From positions 37,332,507-37,396,506 of the forward strand of contig OX457046.1 in NCBI GenBank assembly GCA_949752735.1: DNA of 64,000 bases. Direction: 5' to 3'. The translations under genes were made by a program, and so were the position numbers. This DNA comes from Lumbricus terrestris. Lineage: Eukaryota; Annelida; Clitellata; Crassiclitellata; Lumbricidae. The notes below the pieces were generated by a model that worked only from the letters and a program-made list of their open reading frames with translations, was not told the origin of the DNA and made no database searches. Below, piece after piece: positions 12,054-23,721 of the stretch (within the stretch, counting starts at the first letter, position 1; every line of letters begins with the position of its first letter).

Positions 12054-12284
12054 AAGTGAATAATAACAATGACGATTTCTATGGCGCCGTAACGCAGCTA
12101 TGCCGTTACAAGGGCGCTTCACATATTATAGTAAACAGTAGAATTGGCCTTACAAAATAAATAAATAAGTCGTCAGCCAGGGCTTAAAGTGTGGCTGGAC
12201 GTCGTCCAGCTACTTATTGGCCAGCACAGACTGAAAAGGAAAGGGCGTCCAGGCACTTCTTTTGGAAAGGTAGGCCTAATTAAC

Positions 12285-12652
12285 CATAGGCGGAGACCTG
12301 GGCCGAGAATTGGGGGGGGACGGAAAGACGCGAGATTTTCAGAAAAATTTGTGACGACCGGCGAAATCTCGACGAAAAAAGTTATTTTCGCCGCCCAAAA
12401 AGTTGATGACCGTTTTTTTTTGTCATCCGGCCAAAATCTCGACGAAAATTTCTATTTTCGCCGCCAAAAAAGTTGATGACCTTTTTTTTTTAGTCGTCCG
12501 GCCAAAATCTCGACGAAATTTTCTATTTACGCCGCCCAAAAAGTCTTAACGCTCAAACATTCGGGGGGGGGGGGGACAAATGCATGGGCCGTCCCCCCAA
12601 CACTTTTATTGGGGGACCGTCCCCCCTGTCCCTCCCTCGGTCTCCGCCCATG
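12285..12652. mobile_element. hAT-type MITE, 368 bp
   Basis: The ends CATAGGCGGAGACC and GGTCTCCGCCCATG are inverted repeats. The flanks TAATTAAC (12277-12284) and TAATTAAG (12653-12660) match at 7 of 8 bases. Two GTTGATGACC-T(n)-GTC motifs lie inside. The 19105-19408 element is a relative. Confidence 0.88.
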
Positions 12653-12939
12653 TAATTAAGGGGCGCCCAGGCACTTATTTTCCACACTTTAAACACTCTT
12701 CAGCCCAGATTTGAAGGGGTCAACTGAGTCGCCGCTCGCAGGGCGAGTTAACGATTTACAATAATATAATTAGGCCTACATCAAATAACAGCGAAATTCC
12801 CTAATTTTGAGCAGCAAAGCTGTCTGTTCTGTTGGTACACTGTTAAGTTTAATTAAGAATACTGCATAACTTGTAAATGTAAAGTGCAATGCGTCTTGCA
12901 GGCGCTTAATTAAAGAACAGGTTGTTATTATTATTTGTG

Positions 12940-13246
12940 TTACTGCAGATGTGATGTCATAATGGATGTGACGTCATAGTCGTCAAAGAACAAGTGCCGT
13001 TTTCTTGCAATATCATGTTTATTTTTTTCAGAAATTTATATAGCGCCTCTTCAAGGTAAGCTACTCAGAAGCGCTCCCCGGCCCAACCACGGCTAAATAA
13101 ACAAGTTTTAGGTTCTTAAGGAACAGAGTCCAGTGACCCCTGGGAATTAAGCGCAGTGTAACAGGGAGACCATTCCAAGCTGTAGGACCTGCAACAGAGA
13201 ATAAACGACGCTGTCGGATAGCAGTCCGACAACGGGGAACCATGTA

Positions 13247-13277
<31 letters not shown>

Positions 13278-14340
13278 TATACGTTTTATATTATATCATA
13301 TGCACATATTGCGATGTTATATATAGTTATATGCGTATATATTTATAATATTATATACATTTTATGTGTATATGCCTGTATACACAGGCATTATCATCGG
13401 AGATTGATTGATGTAAATTGCTTGTTGATGGTTAACGACACTGGGTCATATGAATAATGATTAGTGTCGCCCTCCTCCTTTCTCCATAGCCTACTTTGGA
13501 CTGGCACTGCAGGGTTGGATAATGTAAATGTGATGCACACGTTTATAGGCCTAGTACCGTGCGTATGACCTCGTGCCTTGTAATGTGGCCACTACAATGA
13601 AATACAGTGAAATTTATCGTTCTAAGGTGTCTGGCGTACAACTGAATAATTATGTTCTGTTCAACTTCATCAATTAATTTTTATAGCTCCTGTCATCAGA
13701 CATCATCGAACAGACAAAATAGACTCAAACCAATCACGTTACTAGGCGCTCGGGTAGATTCGATAAAAAAAAGACTCAGTGTTCTATCGACTCCATACTC
13801 AGCCGACTTCCGGCTTGTGTTTCAAGTTCTTACTAACCAACCTATACGGTGGGCGCTATATAAATACCTGTCGATGCTGTCTAAACCCGAAACAAATGGT
13901 CTTTCTTGTCTTTTTACAAGTTAACATAGAGGGACCTCAATACTAAATAGACAAAGACTATTGTTGTTTCTCCTACTGACAAATTGACGAGTGGGTAACT
14001 TAGCAACAAATCCTTACAGATGCTACATCTGCGTGGTCCGTTGATTGTGGCACAAACCCACTCTAAATCCTCACTGACCAGTGCACGTGGTAGGACTATG
14101 GGCCTCACTTTAGCAACCTACCATCGGCCGGAGAGGTGCGAGCAGAGTCATTGAAACAGGAAAGTTCAAAGCGAATGTTGCTGACCCACAATGATCTTAG
14201 TCTATGGTCATTTGTGGTATCTCTTGGGGAAATGACACAAGACAAACTTGTTAACACTTCAGACAAGCCTTTTCCTGTTAAGCCATTTTTCTTTTTTCTG
14301 TCTGGTCTTCCAAACTCTTCTCTAATTATATTATATATTT
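12940..14340. repeat. Dispersed repeat family, copy B
   Basis: Collinear with 2640-4140. It carries TGACGTCA at its start (near 12968-12976). It lacks MITE 3145-3366, preserving the empty site at 13568-13575, and carries a LINE fragment at 13036-13243 that copy A lacks. Confidence 0.75.
13036..13243 (-). pseudogene. LINE C-terminal fragment plus 3' tail
   Basis: The minus strand encodes RRLFSVAGPTAWNGLPVTLR, the typical extreme C terminus of CR1/L2-like LINE proteins, then VVGPGSASE and stop. The tail GAGCGCTTCTGAGTAG...GAAGAGGCGCTATATAAAT is the same as in the SINEs. Confidence 0.75.
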
Positions 14341-14437
14341 TTATATATTTATAATTATCAATTTATCAACATATAATATATATGGTGAGCAGTTCAAAGA
14401 CGCTTCCAGTTCTCAAATAAAGATACGAGAGAGAGAG

Positions 14438-14447
14438 AAACAGACAG

Positions 14448-14486
<39 letters not shown>

Positions 14487-14500
14487 AACAGACAGAAACA
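14438..14500. repeat. (ACAG)n microsatellite
   Basis: CAGA tetranucleotide runs with small interruptions, directly before a SINE copy. Confidence 0.9.
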
Positions 14501-14541
14501 GAGACAGGGTGTATGCATATATGTATGTATGTACGTTATAA

Positions 14542-14748
14542 GTGCACTTGTTATAGCGCCCTTCAAGATAACTACTGAGAAGCGACCCCGACTACAGCGC
14601 GGTCACTGAATGGGAGTTTCACGCCGAAGCGCTGAGCAAATGCGAGTGAAGGACTTGCCCAAGGTCCCTACGCGGTGGCTTGAGGTGGATTCGAACCTGC
14701 AACCCCCGGTTGCAGGGCAACTAACATACCCACTGAACCTCGCGCCCC
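14542..14748 (-). mobile_element. tRNA-headed SINE, family A (diverged)
   Basis: A minus-strand copy with GGGGCGCGAGG at its head and CGGCGTGAAACTCCCATTCA in the body. The tRNA-like part is more diverged than in other copies. Confidence 0.75.
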
Positions 14749-14789
14749 ACAATTGTAATTGTAATTAGATTACATTACATTATACGAAA

Positions 14790-14790
<1 letters not shown>

Positions 14791-14878
<88 letters not shown>
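14791..14878. repeat. (TG)n microsatellite
   Basis: About 88 bp of uninterrupted TG dinucleotides. Confidence 0.97.
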
Positions 14879-14879
<1 letters not shown>

Positions 14880-15411
14880 TCAGCCGAGGAATAGCCGACA
14901 TTCTGATTAACGATAACGTACGTCCGACCAGTCATTATTAGGTTCTAGGGCCACTTGGCGACTGGACGTTTCTGGCCCTCTGCAGGGGAGGTCCCCCTCA
15001 TGAACGACATTCTTCCAGAAAAATTGAACAGCTGCTTTTTACATGCCAAGTAAAGATTTATCCTTTGGTAGAATTGAAATGTATACACCGGTAGTAAAAA
15101 TTCAGATATCAGAAAGATAGAGCTATGAAGATATCAGAAAGCTCAAATTGTGGGTTTACTACGACGATTTGTACTAAAAGATTGAAAAGGATCACCAGAA
15201 AAAGAGAGGTTAGAAGAGTAAAAACCTTCCGCTATGAGCCTCAGCGGCCAAAAAGTGGTTTGTCTTCGCCCCCACTCCCTGAAACCTGGTTCAACTCCCA
15301 AAGCAGGGGATCAGACTAAGCACTGCTTGACGATGGACACCACCTCATTCTTCCGCTGCGGGCTGTAACTAAGAGGAGGCTATTTCTATCAACTGCGTCA
15401 GCTTCACACAA

Positions 15412-15490
15412 TTGCTGTAGTCGGGAGCGCTGCTGAGTAGTGAGGGCTTGAAGGGGCGCTATAACAAGTGCACATACAAACAAACAAACC
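15412..15490 (+). mobile_element. SINE family A tail fragment
   Basis: Only the 3' part is present: GTCGGGAGCGCTGCTGAGTA, GGGGCGCTATAACAAGTGCA, then (CAAA)n. Confidence 0.7.
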
Positions 15491-15559
15491 ACGAACATTT
15501 TATAACCTGGTGATGCAGATTGCAGAAGAAAAGTTCTGCGCAGAAATAAGCCGTGTTGA

Positions 15560-16066
15560 CATCTCATACATGTAATAGGTCAGGTCCCTCCGGACCAGGC
15601 AGATGCAGCACGTTTATTGGACATATCCATAAATTAAATTTTGATCATGTGTCCAGCTATATGCTGGAGACATTACACTGGCTTCCTACTCGGCAGCGCA
15701 TTGAATTTAGGATCGCTGCCCTAGTTAGGCAATGCCAGCTTGGAATTGCCCCACACTACTTGCGAGGACTTTGTTGCTCCACTAATACCCAAGACCACCG
15801 CCCCTCCGTTCTGCACAGAAGGGTTTGCTCTTGGTCCCATTGGCTCGAACTGCAACGATGCAGAATAGAGCCTTTTCTTGATCGGTCCAGTTGCCTGAAA
15901 TGGGCTTCCACAGGAGCTACGTCTACTTTCTTGGGTTATTACTTATACATTTTTTTTATTAAGCTCAAAACTGTATTTTTTGCCGGGCTAGTGTCGGGAG
16001 CTCTTCTGAGTAGTCCCATTGAAGATGTGCTATATAAATTCTTGAATGAATGAATGAATGAATGAA
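15560..16066 (+). pseudogene. LINE reverse transcriptase C-terminal fragment
   Basis: The frame from 15553 encodes LHWLPTRQRIEFRIAALVRQ and GIAPHYLRGLC, the conserved segment near the C terminus of CR1/L2-like LINE polyproteins. The expected SVxGPxxWNxLP end is scrambled. The tail GTCGGGAGCTCTTCTGAGTA...GAAGATGTGCTATATAAAT and (GAAT)n follow, ending about 16066. The copy is 5' truncated. Confidence 0.8.
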
Positions 16067-16069
16067 TTA

Positions 16070-16814
16070 TAGGGGTGGACCATGCATTCTGCTCTACAGC
16101 GTAAGAGGTTGGCGAAGATTAGGATCCTCCCAAGTTCGGCCTCTACGTTTTGGGCAGAGCTCTTCGCGACAGCACTGATGACTGGCGAAAGTTCAAGGAA
16201 AGACGAAAGACGACACGAAAACAGCAACAGCAATTATTGCTTATCAATAACCATACAGAACGAAATGGTTCAAACATATAGTGTCCGAGTTCGGGTATAA
16301 CTCTAGTACTGGGAACCTAAGGACAGTATAGTCCATAAGTTTACTGGCGTCGTGATGGTCCGTCAGGGACTCAGGGTCAGGTTAAAAGCGTGTTGAGTTT
16401 CGGTTATGGTCAGGTTAGGCGTCGTGAGGGCATAACTGATCCTCACAACGCCTAGCCTAATTCTAGCCGACACTTAAGTTAGGATTATGCATGGTTAGTG
16501 TCGTCATTAGAAAATCCAAAGTTGCCGTAAATGCTTCAGTCCCCGATTCTATAGTTATGCCCCGATGTCTTTTACTCAGCCGACGTGCTTTCGGCAGCAG
16601 GAAAATATCTACTTATCTGCGTGGAACACATTTTACAGAAGCACCATTGCACCGGGTGACCTTCTCGGACCGTCTGTGTCACCATAATAATTTTGCCTTG
16701 GTCCTATAGGACACAAAACAACAAACATCTAAGTGCGTCCTAGTTCAAAATTACGTCATCAGTCTGTCGCCGCATTTTCATCATCATGAACTGTCACCAG
16801 CGGGCTCATTGCCT
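16070..16814. other. No gene seen
   Basis: Unique-looking sequence with GGTTAGGGTCAG-like patches near 16370-16440. These resemble 23890-23990, suggesting a diverged shared repeat. No coding support. Confidence 0.4.
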
Positions 16815-17263
16815 GTGTCACGAAATAGAGTATCCCCCGTATTAAGTGTATCCCCCAAAATTAAAAAAGTCGAAAAAACCGCTTACGCGTGTAGTTTTTT
16901 TGCAAATTAATTTTTATCTGCTTTGTTTTGAACAATGACTCTAACAGGTATGTTTATTCCGACTAGATAATTTGTTTTGCCCTGTTTTTAGAGCACTTAA
17001 AACATTTAAAACACTTGAGAACACTCAGAGTCACTAAATAAAGTCGAGTTGCCTTTATCTGAGCATTGCCTAGGACACTTAAAACAATTAGAGTCACTTT
17101 AAATTTTGATTACAGCATAAATATTTTTATTATGCGCATTTTTCAAAAAAGGGGATAGAAGGGTTTATCCCCCGGATAGTATAGACCGGTTAATTCCATC
17201 CGGTGGGATAGATTAATTCATCCCTCCGGATAGCTTTTAGGGGGATACTCCGTTTCATGACAC
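16815..17263. mobile_element. MITE with GTGTCAYGAAA ends, copy 1
   Basis: The ends GTGTCACGAAATAGAGTATC and GATACTCCGTTTCATGACAC are inverted repeats of about 20 bp. The second copy is at 51804-52255. Near the right end, GGATAG/CCGGATAG motifs repeat several times. The target duplication could not be resolved because flanking bases are shared by both copies. Confidence 0.8.
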
Positions 17264-17289
17264 CTGCACTGCCCTGCAGGTGTCTGATG

Positions 17290-17640
17290 CCATTATCACC
17301 ATGTTCTTCTACGGTTCCCTTTCCAGTGCAATGTGGCTACGCTCTAGCGGTGTTGCTGTAACGCCTGCGTATAACTTGACGTTACGAGCTTCTGGTCGGC
17401 CATTTCGAAATCCGCCATGTTTCGTCGACAAGGAAAGCGCCCTCTCGCGGTCGCCATTTTCAATAGAGAGTGACATCTGTTGGTGTCGCGATTGCAGAGG
17501 CATCAGAGGTCTTTGACTTCAAAAGACGCCGCTCGAATTTTTCCCGTTCTTGAGCGACATGATCTGTCGTTGAATCGTTGCTACAGTGCCATATTACCCT
17601 TTGGCTAGAGCCGCAGAAATTCGACGAAGGGTGGCAGTAG
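17290..17640. promoter_or_regulatory. CpG-rich stretch with YY1-like motifs
   Basis: This CpG-richer segment contains, on the minus strand, AAAATGGCGAC (near 17452-17462) and AACATGGCGGA (near 17414-17424), which resemble the YY1 motif found at many animal promoters. A 64-codon minus frame from 17503 overlaps but resembles nothing known. Promoter function is inference. Confidence 0.3.
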
Positions 17641-18369
17641 ATGAGCATTAACAGCGATCGGTCTTAGATTTCTTTTGAGCTTTGAACTATATTCAACCCG
17701 GGGCTTTAGCTGACCTGGTGAAAAGTTTATTCAATTTTAGAGGTGATTGCATAGATATAATTATCTGATAATAATTTAATGTTTCTTCGATTAGGCCTAA
17801 TAATAAATATTAAATAAATAATAAATATAAATGCATTCTTTCGATGATAGCGGTATACTTGCAACTTATATAGCGCAATGGAGGGAATATGGCTGTTACT
17901 CCTTCAATACCTTCTCGGCCGCCTCCTTCATTAAAAACAGTCGTCGAAGCCATAACTTCAATGGAGTCTTCTATGCAAACTTCTATGCAGTTAAACGCTA
18001 TAATACTATACGCGAAGCGATGCAATAACATGCTAAGTGGCCTAGAGAAGACTGCTGACTGAGGTCATGTCACGCTTGGACAGATTAGAAGCATCGCCGT
18101 TACCCAAGTTTGCTGTGTCATCGGATTTGAGCCCTGGACTTAGTTCCATTGCAACTGTCATCGCAGACGCGTCATACCTGTATCACTCGACCAGGTTTGG
18201 GTGCTTGGGCGAAAGACCCGAAATTTCGGTATACGTCCTCGTATTTTAAGACGCAGTGACAGATTGTCTAATTAAGTTTCATACATGGAACTGGGTGGTA
18301 AATAAACTCTGGCCTCATCGGGCGTGGTTGGGTTCTAACCCGGAAGTTACCACCTCCTTTCCTCCGTCT
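17641..18369. other. No gene seen
   Basis: AT-rich, no recognised repeat and no convincing coding frame. Confidence 0.4.
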
Positions 18370-19085
18370 TTCTCTAAGGACATTCCACATGCAGTTCGAT
18401 GAAACGATGTTGGCGACACCGGTGAAGGCGAGCACGGTGGGAGTCACAATGCTCCAGACCATTCTGTTACGTCATCCGCCCATTAGGGTGCCGTCTATTA
18501 GGGTGCCCTCTTTTGTTTCGTCCGTCCATCATTCCAAACACCAATGTCTTGATGTCCCTGTCATTACTCATTCGAGATATGCGACCGAACAGATACAGTT
18601 TTCTGTTGATTATCCTCTGCATCGTGTTTCCTTGAGGTGTATGCAGCAGGTACTGTAGGCTATCCGATTGTACAGTTCTACGTTAGCAACTTTCTGTGTT
18701 CACCCTATTCTCGTAATCCTCCTATTAGCATTTTCTCTCCAAAACCAGTATTCTTGTCTCGATATCCCTTGTTTTTACCCAGGCTTCGCAACCAACATGC
18801 AGCTGAAAACGCATGTTGCTAGTAGGCCTACACTCGATTTGTATCTTGTTTTATGGTCTTGCTCTTCCATATTTTTTAGTGCTGCCATCGACTTCCCAAT
18901 TCTGACCATTACTTCCTTCCTACACTCTATATCGTACATCATGTTGCATTCGAGATAGCCTAATCATGTCAACATTTTCTAATTGAATTCCGTCTACAAC
19001 TTACTGTCTGTTTTTATTATCCCTATCGCCGAATGCCATTGTTTTGTTTTATCGAAATTCATCGTGACACCATAATCTATTTGCT
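18370..19085 (-). pseudogene. Degraded LINE endonuclease/RT fragment
   Basis: Minus-strand frames give, in the order expected for an RTE-like LINE: MNFDKTKT, VDGIQLENVDMI, CRKEVMVRIGKSMAALKN, CEAWVKTRDIETRIL and INRKLYLFGRISRMSNDRDI with FGMMDGRNKRG. Stops and frameshifts interrupt them throughout. The 5' part is cut by the MITE at 19105. Confidence 0.75.
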
Positions 19086-19104
19086 CATGGGCGGAGACTT
19101 AGAG

Positions 19105-19408
19105 CATGGGCGGAGACCTGGGCGGAGACTTGGGGGGGGGGACGGAAAGATTTTTGGACGGACGAATGGCTGAGTGTCGCAGAAAAATTCCCGTCTTTTG
19201 AGGGCCAAAATTTCTGACGACCTTTTTTTCAGTCATCCGGCCGAAATCTCGACGAAAATTTCTATTTTCGCCGCCCAAAAAGAGTTGATGACCTTTTTTT
19301 AGTCGTGCCGGTCAACGATTGGGGGGGGGGGGACAAATGCATGGGCCGTCCCCCAACACCTCCGTTGAGGGGGACCGTCCCTCTGTCTCCCCTAGGTCTC
19401 CGCCCATG
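19105..19408. mobile_element. hAT-type MITE, CATGGGCGGAGAC family
   Basis: The ends CATGGGCGGAGACC and GGTCTCCGCCCATG are inverted repeats. The 7-mer CTTAGAG abuts both ends (19098-19104 and 19409-19415). Another CATGGGCGGAGA just upstream (19086-19097) may be a remnant of an earlier insertion. It is related to 12285-12652. Confidence 0.8.
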
Positions 19409-19482
19409 CTTAGAGGGACAGAGGGTGGTGGTCCCCTCAAAGTTTGGGGTGGCGGATATGCTTATAATTATCTCCTTAATAT

Positions 19483-19600
19483 GATTCACGGTGGCTGTTT
19501 GGTTGGAGCGGTCGGCCTGTAACGCGGAGAGTATGGGTTGGATCCTCGTCCGATGCGGCTACTGTGTAGGGACCTTAAGCAAGTTTTTCACTCACAATAA
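19483..19600 (+). mobile_element. Possible SINE head fragment
   Basis: GGTTGGAGCGGTCGGCCTGTA is tRNA-like. It is followed by TGTAGGGACCTTAAGCAAGT, a family A body motif. The tail is missing. Confidence 0.4.
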
Positions 19601-19700
19601 TATTGCTCTGCAATACAATAATTGCAGTTGCACCATCTGTGCACTTCTGAGCTTTGCAAGGAGGGAAATATCAAATCTCAGTTGTATTGTATTGTATATA

Positions 19701-20888
19701 CAGGGTGCGGCCAAAAAAAATACCCCATTACGAAAATCGCCATTTCTCAAAAACCGCTGAATATTTTGTTACAAAATTTCGCCAATCTATTTGACGCAAA
19801 TATATCTATAACTTGGCTAAATCTAATGAAATTCGATTCATGAACACCAAAATGGTGCAACCCTGAAGTGAAACAATGTTATTTTCGTTTCAACAGACAT
19901 TTATTGACAGCAATAACAGCAATAAGTAACAAAGTAGCGACGCAAACAGAAATGTAACAAAGCGCAAGATTACTTATTGTTGTTGACAAGTTTAGGCCAA
20001 ACTGTTAAGTTTTGTGCATCGAATGTTCGAAGTGACCACCGTTTGCTTTTACGCAAGCTTGCAGACGTCTTCAAAAGCCCATGGAGAACAGACTTCTGAA
20101 TGGTCTCAAGTGGCAAGTCATTCCAGATGATTTGCATCGTAGTTTTCAGTTCACAAATGTTCTTTGGCTTTGTGTGAAGTTTGTTGTAAGTCTAAAGCAT
20201 TGCACTCCAGACAGCATAGTCGAGTGGGTTCATATCTGGGGAATTTGGCGGCCATGAATCCTTGTCGATGAAGTCCGGACAGTGACTTGTTAACCAATCT
20301 TGGGCCAGCTTGGTGCCGTGAGCGGGCGCTCCATCTTGCTGAAAAGTGAACTGATTTCCCAAGACAGTGTGACAGTCATCGACAAGCTTGGGCAAAAGAT
20401 TCTCCACGTAGTATTTAGCATTGACTTTGGCCTTCTCGTCAATGAAATGCAAGCGTCCTTTGCCCTCATAGCTGACACCTGCAGAAACCATGATGTTGGG
20501 AGAGAACTTGGCTCTCTCGACCAACAGGCGGCTTGGATGGATATCCGCTTTTTTTCTTCGCCCAGACGCGGTTATTTTGAGTATTAATGGGTGGATTGAT
20601 GTAAAAGATCTTTTCATCGATGAAGAAAACCTTATTATGGCACGTTGCAGGCTAATTTATGTAAAATTATGATTTCCCATTTCGTGAATGCCGTGTTAAA
20701 TTGAAAAAATGCATTTCTTTCTTCTGCCTGCTGTCATTATCACAAATATAAAGATACTGACATAAAATTTTCAAGTAATATGCAGAAATATGTTACGAAT
20801 AAGAATGAAAATATTTGTAAGAAAATATTCAGCGGTTTTCGAGAAATGGCAATTTTCGTAATGGGTTATTTTTTTTGGCCGCACTCAG
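19701..20888 (-). mobile_element. Tc1/mariner element, DD37D type, 1188 bp
   Basis: Terminal inverted repeats of about 65 bp (left starting CAGGGTGCGGCC, right ending GGCCGCACTCAG) differ at only a few positions and include CGAAAATCGCCATTTCTC. TA dinucleotides flank both ends (19699-19700 and 20889-20890), as expected for Tc1/mariner insertion. The interior holds a broken transposase on the minus strand. The ~170 bp between the transposase and the right repeat lacks the N-terminal DNA-binding region, so the copy is internally deleted. Confidence 0.92.
20190..20650 (-). pseudogene. Mariner transposase, truncated and frameshifted
   Basis: The transposase would catalyse cut-and-paste at TA sites. 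On the minus strand VFFIDEKIFYINPP (first catalytic Asp) is followed by NTQNNRVWAKKK. A frameshift at an A-rich run near 20550 then leads into the frame NIMVSAGVSYEGKGRLHF, FQQDGAPAH (second Asp) and PPNSPDMNPLDYAVW (third Asp). Thirty-seven residues separate the second and third Asp, which places it in the DD37D group. The helix-turn-helix N-terminal half is absent. The open plus-strand frame over the same bases is a shadow. Confidence 0.9.
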
Positions 20889-20974
20889 TATATTATTTCA
20901 TAAATATTCGTAAATATCATCATAAATTTCTCTAATGTTAGCCACTCTTTATCCATAGGCTAATGAGCAATTTA

Positions 20975-21800
20975 GTTAAGACGGCAGTTTAAAATACTAA
21001 CATTATAGTGTGCGAAAAAATTCTTAAATTAAGCAATGGGAGAAGACATTTATTAAACTTTTAGACCACATTGAAATCATGTGAAATTTTTTCAAGATGA
21101 CGACTTAAAAAGCTACGTTTACAGTGTGCAAATTCCAAAAATTATAAGAATTTGGGAGGCGACACTCTGAAGTCCTGAACCATGGCTACCAGCAGTGAAA
21201 AAATTAACAATCTTATTAAGCTGACAGCTTAAAATGCTTCCATTACAGTGTGGAAATTAAAAAAGTAAAAGAAATGGGAGGCCACATATATTGAATTCTT
21301 AAACCATGTTTTTCGGCAATGAAATCATGATACATGTTGTTAAAATAACAGCCTAAAAGGCTACTATTACAGTGTGCAAAAATTATACAATGAGGGAGGA
21401 AATATTTATTAAAGTCCTAGTACGTTTCTGAGCACTGAAATAGTGAATAATATTATTCTACTAAGATGACAGCTTGTAAATCTATGGTTAGAGTATGCAA
21501 AGCCTAAAAATATTAAACAATTGGGAGGCAACAACCTGAGATCTTAAACTCAAATGTGCAGACTACCAGCATTGAAAATGATCAATTTAATTAAGATGAC
21601 AGTTTAAGAGCATACCATAGCAGTATGGATATTCAAAAATTTAAACAATGTTGAGGACACATTTATTGAAGTTTTAACTCTTAAAGTCATGTCTTTCAGC
21701 AATGAAATTATGAAAACGTTCGTTACAGTGACAGCCTAAAATGATGCCATTGCAGCGCGGAAATTTAAAAAAAATTCAAGATTGGGCGGGGCACATTCCT
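20975..21800 (+). repeat. ~125-bp diverged tandem repeat, about 7 units
   Basis: Each unit contains AAGATGACAGCTTAAAATG, TTACAGTGTGCAAATT, AATGGGAGG, a TTAAA...CAT segment and a final CAGCAATGAAAT. Units start near 20975, 21090, 21220, 21343, 21465, 21595 and 21735. The block ends in GGGCGGGGCACATTCCTCTC, which matches the end of the block at 49060-49400. Confidence 0.8.
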
Positions 21801-22221
21801 CTCCACAACACCTCCCCTGCTCGTCGTTCCGCGCCTCAGCAATCGTCCTTCGGCTGCTTGTTAGTCCCCCACCCCAACTCCTGGACCATTTATTCTCCGC
21901 TTATGTCTTTTTCTTCTTTGGAGAAGACTAGCTGGAACACACGAATTGCTCGCCCTCCACGGCGAAGGAAATGGGCTATATAATCTGCGCCCCAGACGCC
22001 ATAATCTGCGCCCCAGACGCTATAATCTGCGCCCCAGAGGCCATGAGCGGGTACTATCGAGAGCAGACAATCAGATTAAGACGTTCAAAACTGGACTGAT
22101 ATATTTACATATTAATTAGTTCCTTTAGTCTTTATAATTTTAATGTCTCATGTGAAATTTCTATGTGATACCTGTGTGCCATGGTGCTGTTTGGCAGCTG
22201 GTTAAAACAAAGAATATACTT

Positions 22222-22367
22222 ACTTACTTCTTTACCTGTTTACTTGCTTACTTGCTTACATGCTCACTTACTCACCCACTCACCGACTCACTCACTCACT
22301 CATTCACTCACTCGCTCACTCACTCACTCACTCACTCACTCACTCACTCACTCACTTACTTACTTAC
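22222..22367. repeat. (CTCA)n/(CTTA)n microsatellite
   Basis: Tetranucleotide run producing artificial Leu/Thr/His/Ser open frames. Confidence 0.95.
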
Positions 22368-22915
22368 TAAGAAGCTACATCAAACGCTTAATATGGAGTC
22401 CTGCATCTGAGGCTACGTCATGCGCTATCAGTATTATGTTACGTCATCCCGCTGCAACAAGCAAAAGCTTCAGGGATACCACTCATAGCTTTTTCCACCT
22501 AGATCTAGGTGTTTTCGGTCATGTCTAGGTTTCTGTTTTTTTCTGTCAGGATCTAGCCTTTTTTCTCACGGCGATTTTTCCCGACTTTTACACATAAAAA
22601 TAGACATTTTAAGGCGAAATTGCACAAAAGACGTGAAAAAATTCGAAAATGTTGTGAGTTTGGACCAAAAATTGCAAATTTTGGAGCGAAAAACTTAAAA
22701 ATAGGTCATCGAAAATTTTATCGGGAAGGAAAAGAGAGCAAATTTTAATCATCGGATGACTGGGAAAAGGTCGTCAGAAATTTCAACCCGAAAAAATGGA
22801 AAAATCCATGCATTTTCGAGAGAAATTGTCAATCTAGCCTTTTTTGACCGGATCTGCCCTTTTTAAAATTCAGAGTGGCATCCCCGAAAAGCTTGTTCTA
22901 AATAATTTGAAGAAA

Positions 22916-23062
22916 ATGGCGACTAATCAACAAGCTGACCTTTCGACGCTTATCTCGGCTGAGTCTCTTCGTCAGACAGCTCAGTTGGCCGTTGAAAAAT
23001 CTTTCGACCGCGATTTGTTAAATGTCGCTTTGAAGAAAGAATTAGGCGTACCAAACGTAAAG
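22916..23062 (+). CDS. Candidate first coding exon (49 aa), unknown gene
   Basis: ATG sits in GAAAATGGCG, a strong start context that also resembles a YY1 motif. The frame encodes MATNQQADLSTLISAESLRQ and continues to GVPNVK, then an AAAG|GTAACG donor at 23063. Read through, the frame stops at 23092 after 58 residues. If spliced, the phase-0 donor joins the phase-0 acceptor of the exon at 26008, giving a 320-residue protein with no signal peptide. The join is inference; only phase and order support it. The predicted piece is helical-looking and not recognised. Confidence 0.4.
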
Positions 23063-23227
23063 GTAACGGAGAAAAGCAATGATCAGTTTTAATGGCTTCG
23101 GAAATACTGTTGTACTAGGCCTACGTCAACTCCGAGTTGTCTCAAGATCCCTCTCTCATAATGCTACTATAACTATTGTGCATGCCTTTGTCACTATAGT
23201 AGAATTGATTACTGCAGTTCGATACTT

Positions 23228-23721
23228 GTGGGTTTGCCACTTGGACTAATTCGGCGCCTTGAACGAGTTCTCCGTTCGGCTGCTCGTCTCATTGGCCGCA
23301 TTCCTAAATATGCCTCCGTCTCTGCTTTTATGCGTGACGTTCTCCGCTGGCTCCCTGTTTCGCAACGCATATCCTACCGAGTTGCTGCACTTGTTTGGCG
23401 ATGCCGTCTTTCTTGTGCTCCGTCGTAGGCCTACTTGTCTAACCTTTGTCGACCTGTCTCAGACCTTGCAGCCCGTCGAGCTCTTCGCTCGGCGGCAACG
23501 GGTGAGCTTTTGTTTCCGCGAGCTCGCACTTCTATGAGACAGCGTCGAGCTTTTTCTGTTGTTGGTCCCGTTATTCGGAATGGCCTCCCACTAACCTTGC
23601 GAATTATGCCTATAGGCTAAATTCCTCTGCATTTTTAAGCTGTGGCTGGGCTGGGAGCGCCTCTGAGTAGGTTTCTTGAAGAGACGCTATATAAGTTCTC
23701 GAAATGAATGAATGAATGAAT
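23228..23721 (+). pseudogene. LINE reverse transcriptase C-terminal fragment
   Basis: Across two frames it encodes RRLERVLRSAARLIGRI, LRWLPVSQRISYRVAALVWR and RRAFSVVGPVIRNGLPLTLR, the conserved C terminus of CR1/L2-like LINEs. The tail TGGGAGCGCCTCTGAGTAGG...GAAGAGACGCTATATAAGT and (TGAA)n follow. One frameshift lies near 23430. This is the clearest LINE 3' end in the window and the best match to the SINE tail. Confidence 0.85.

Noticed and set aside
20300..20587. Plus-strand 95-residue frame
   Set aside because: Shadow of the mariner transposase on the minus strand.
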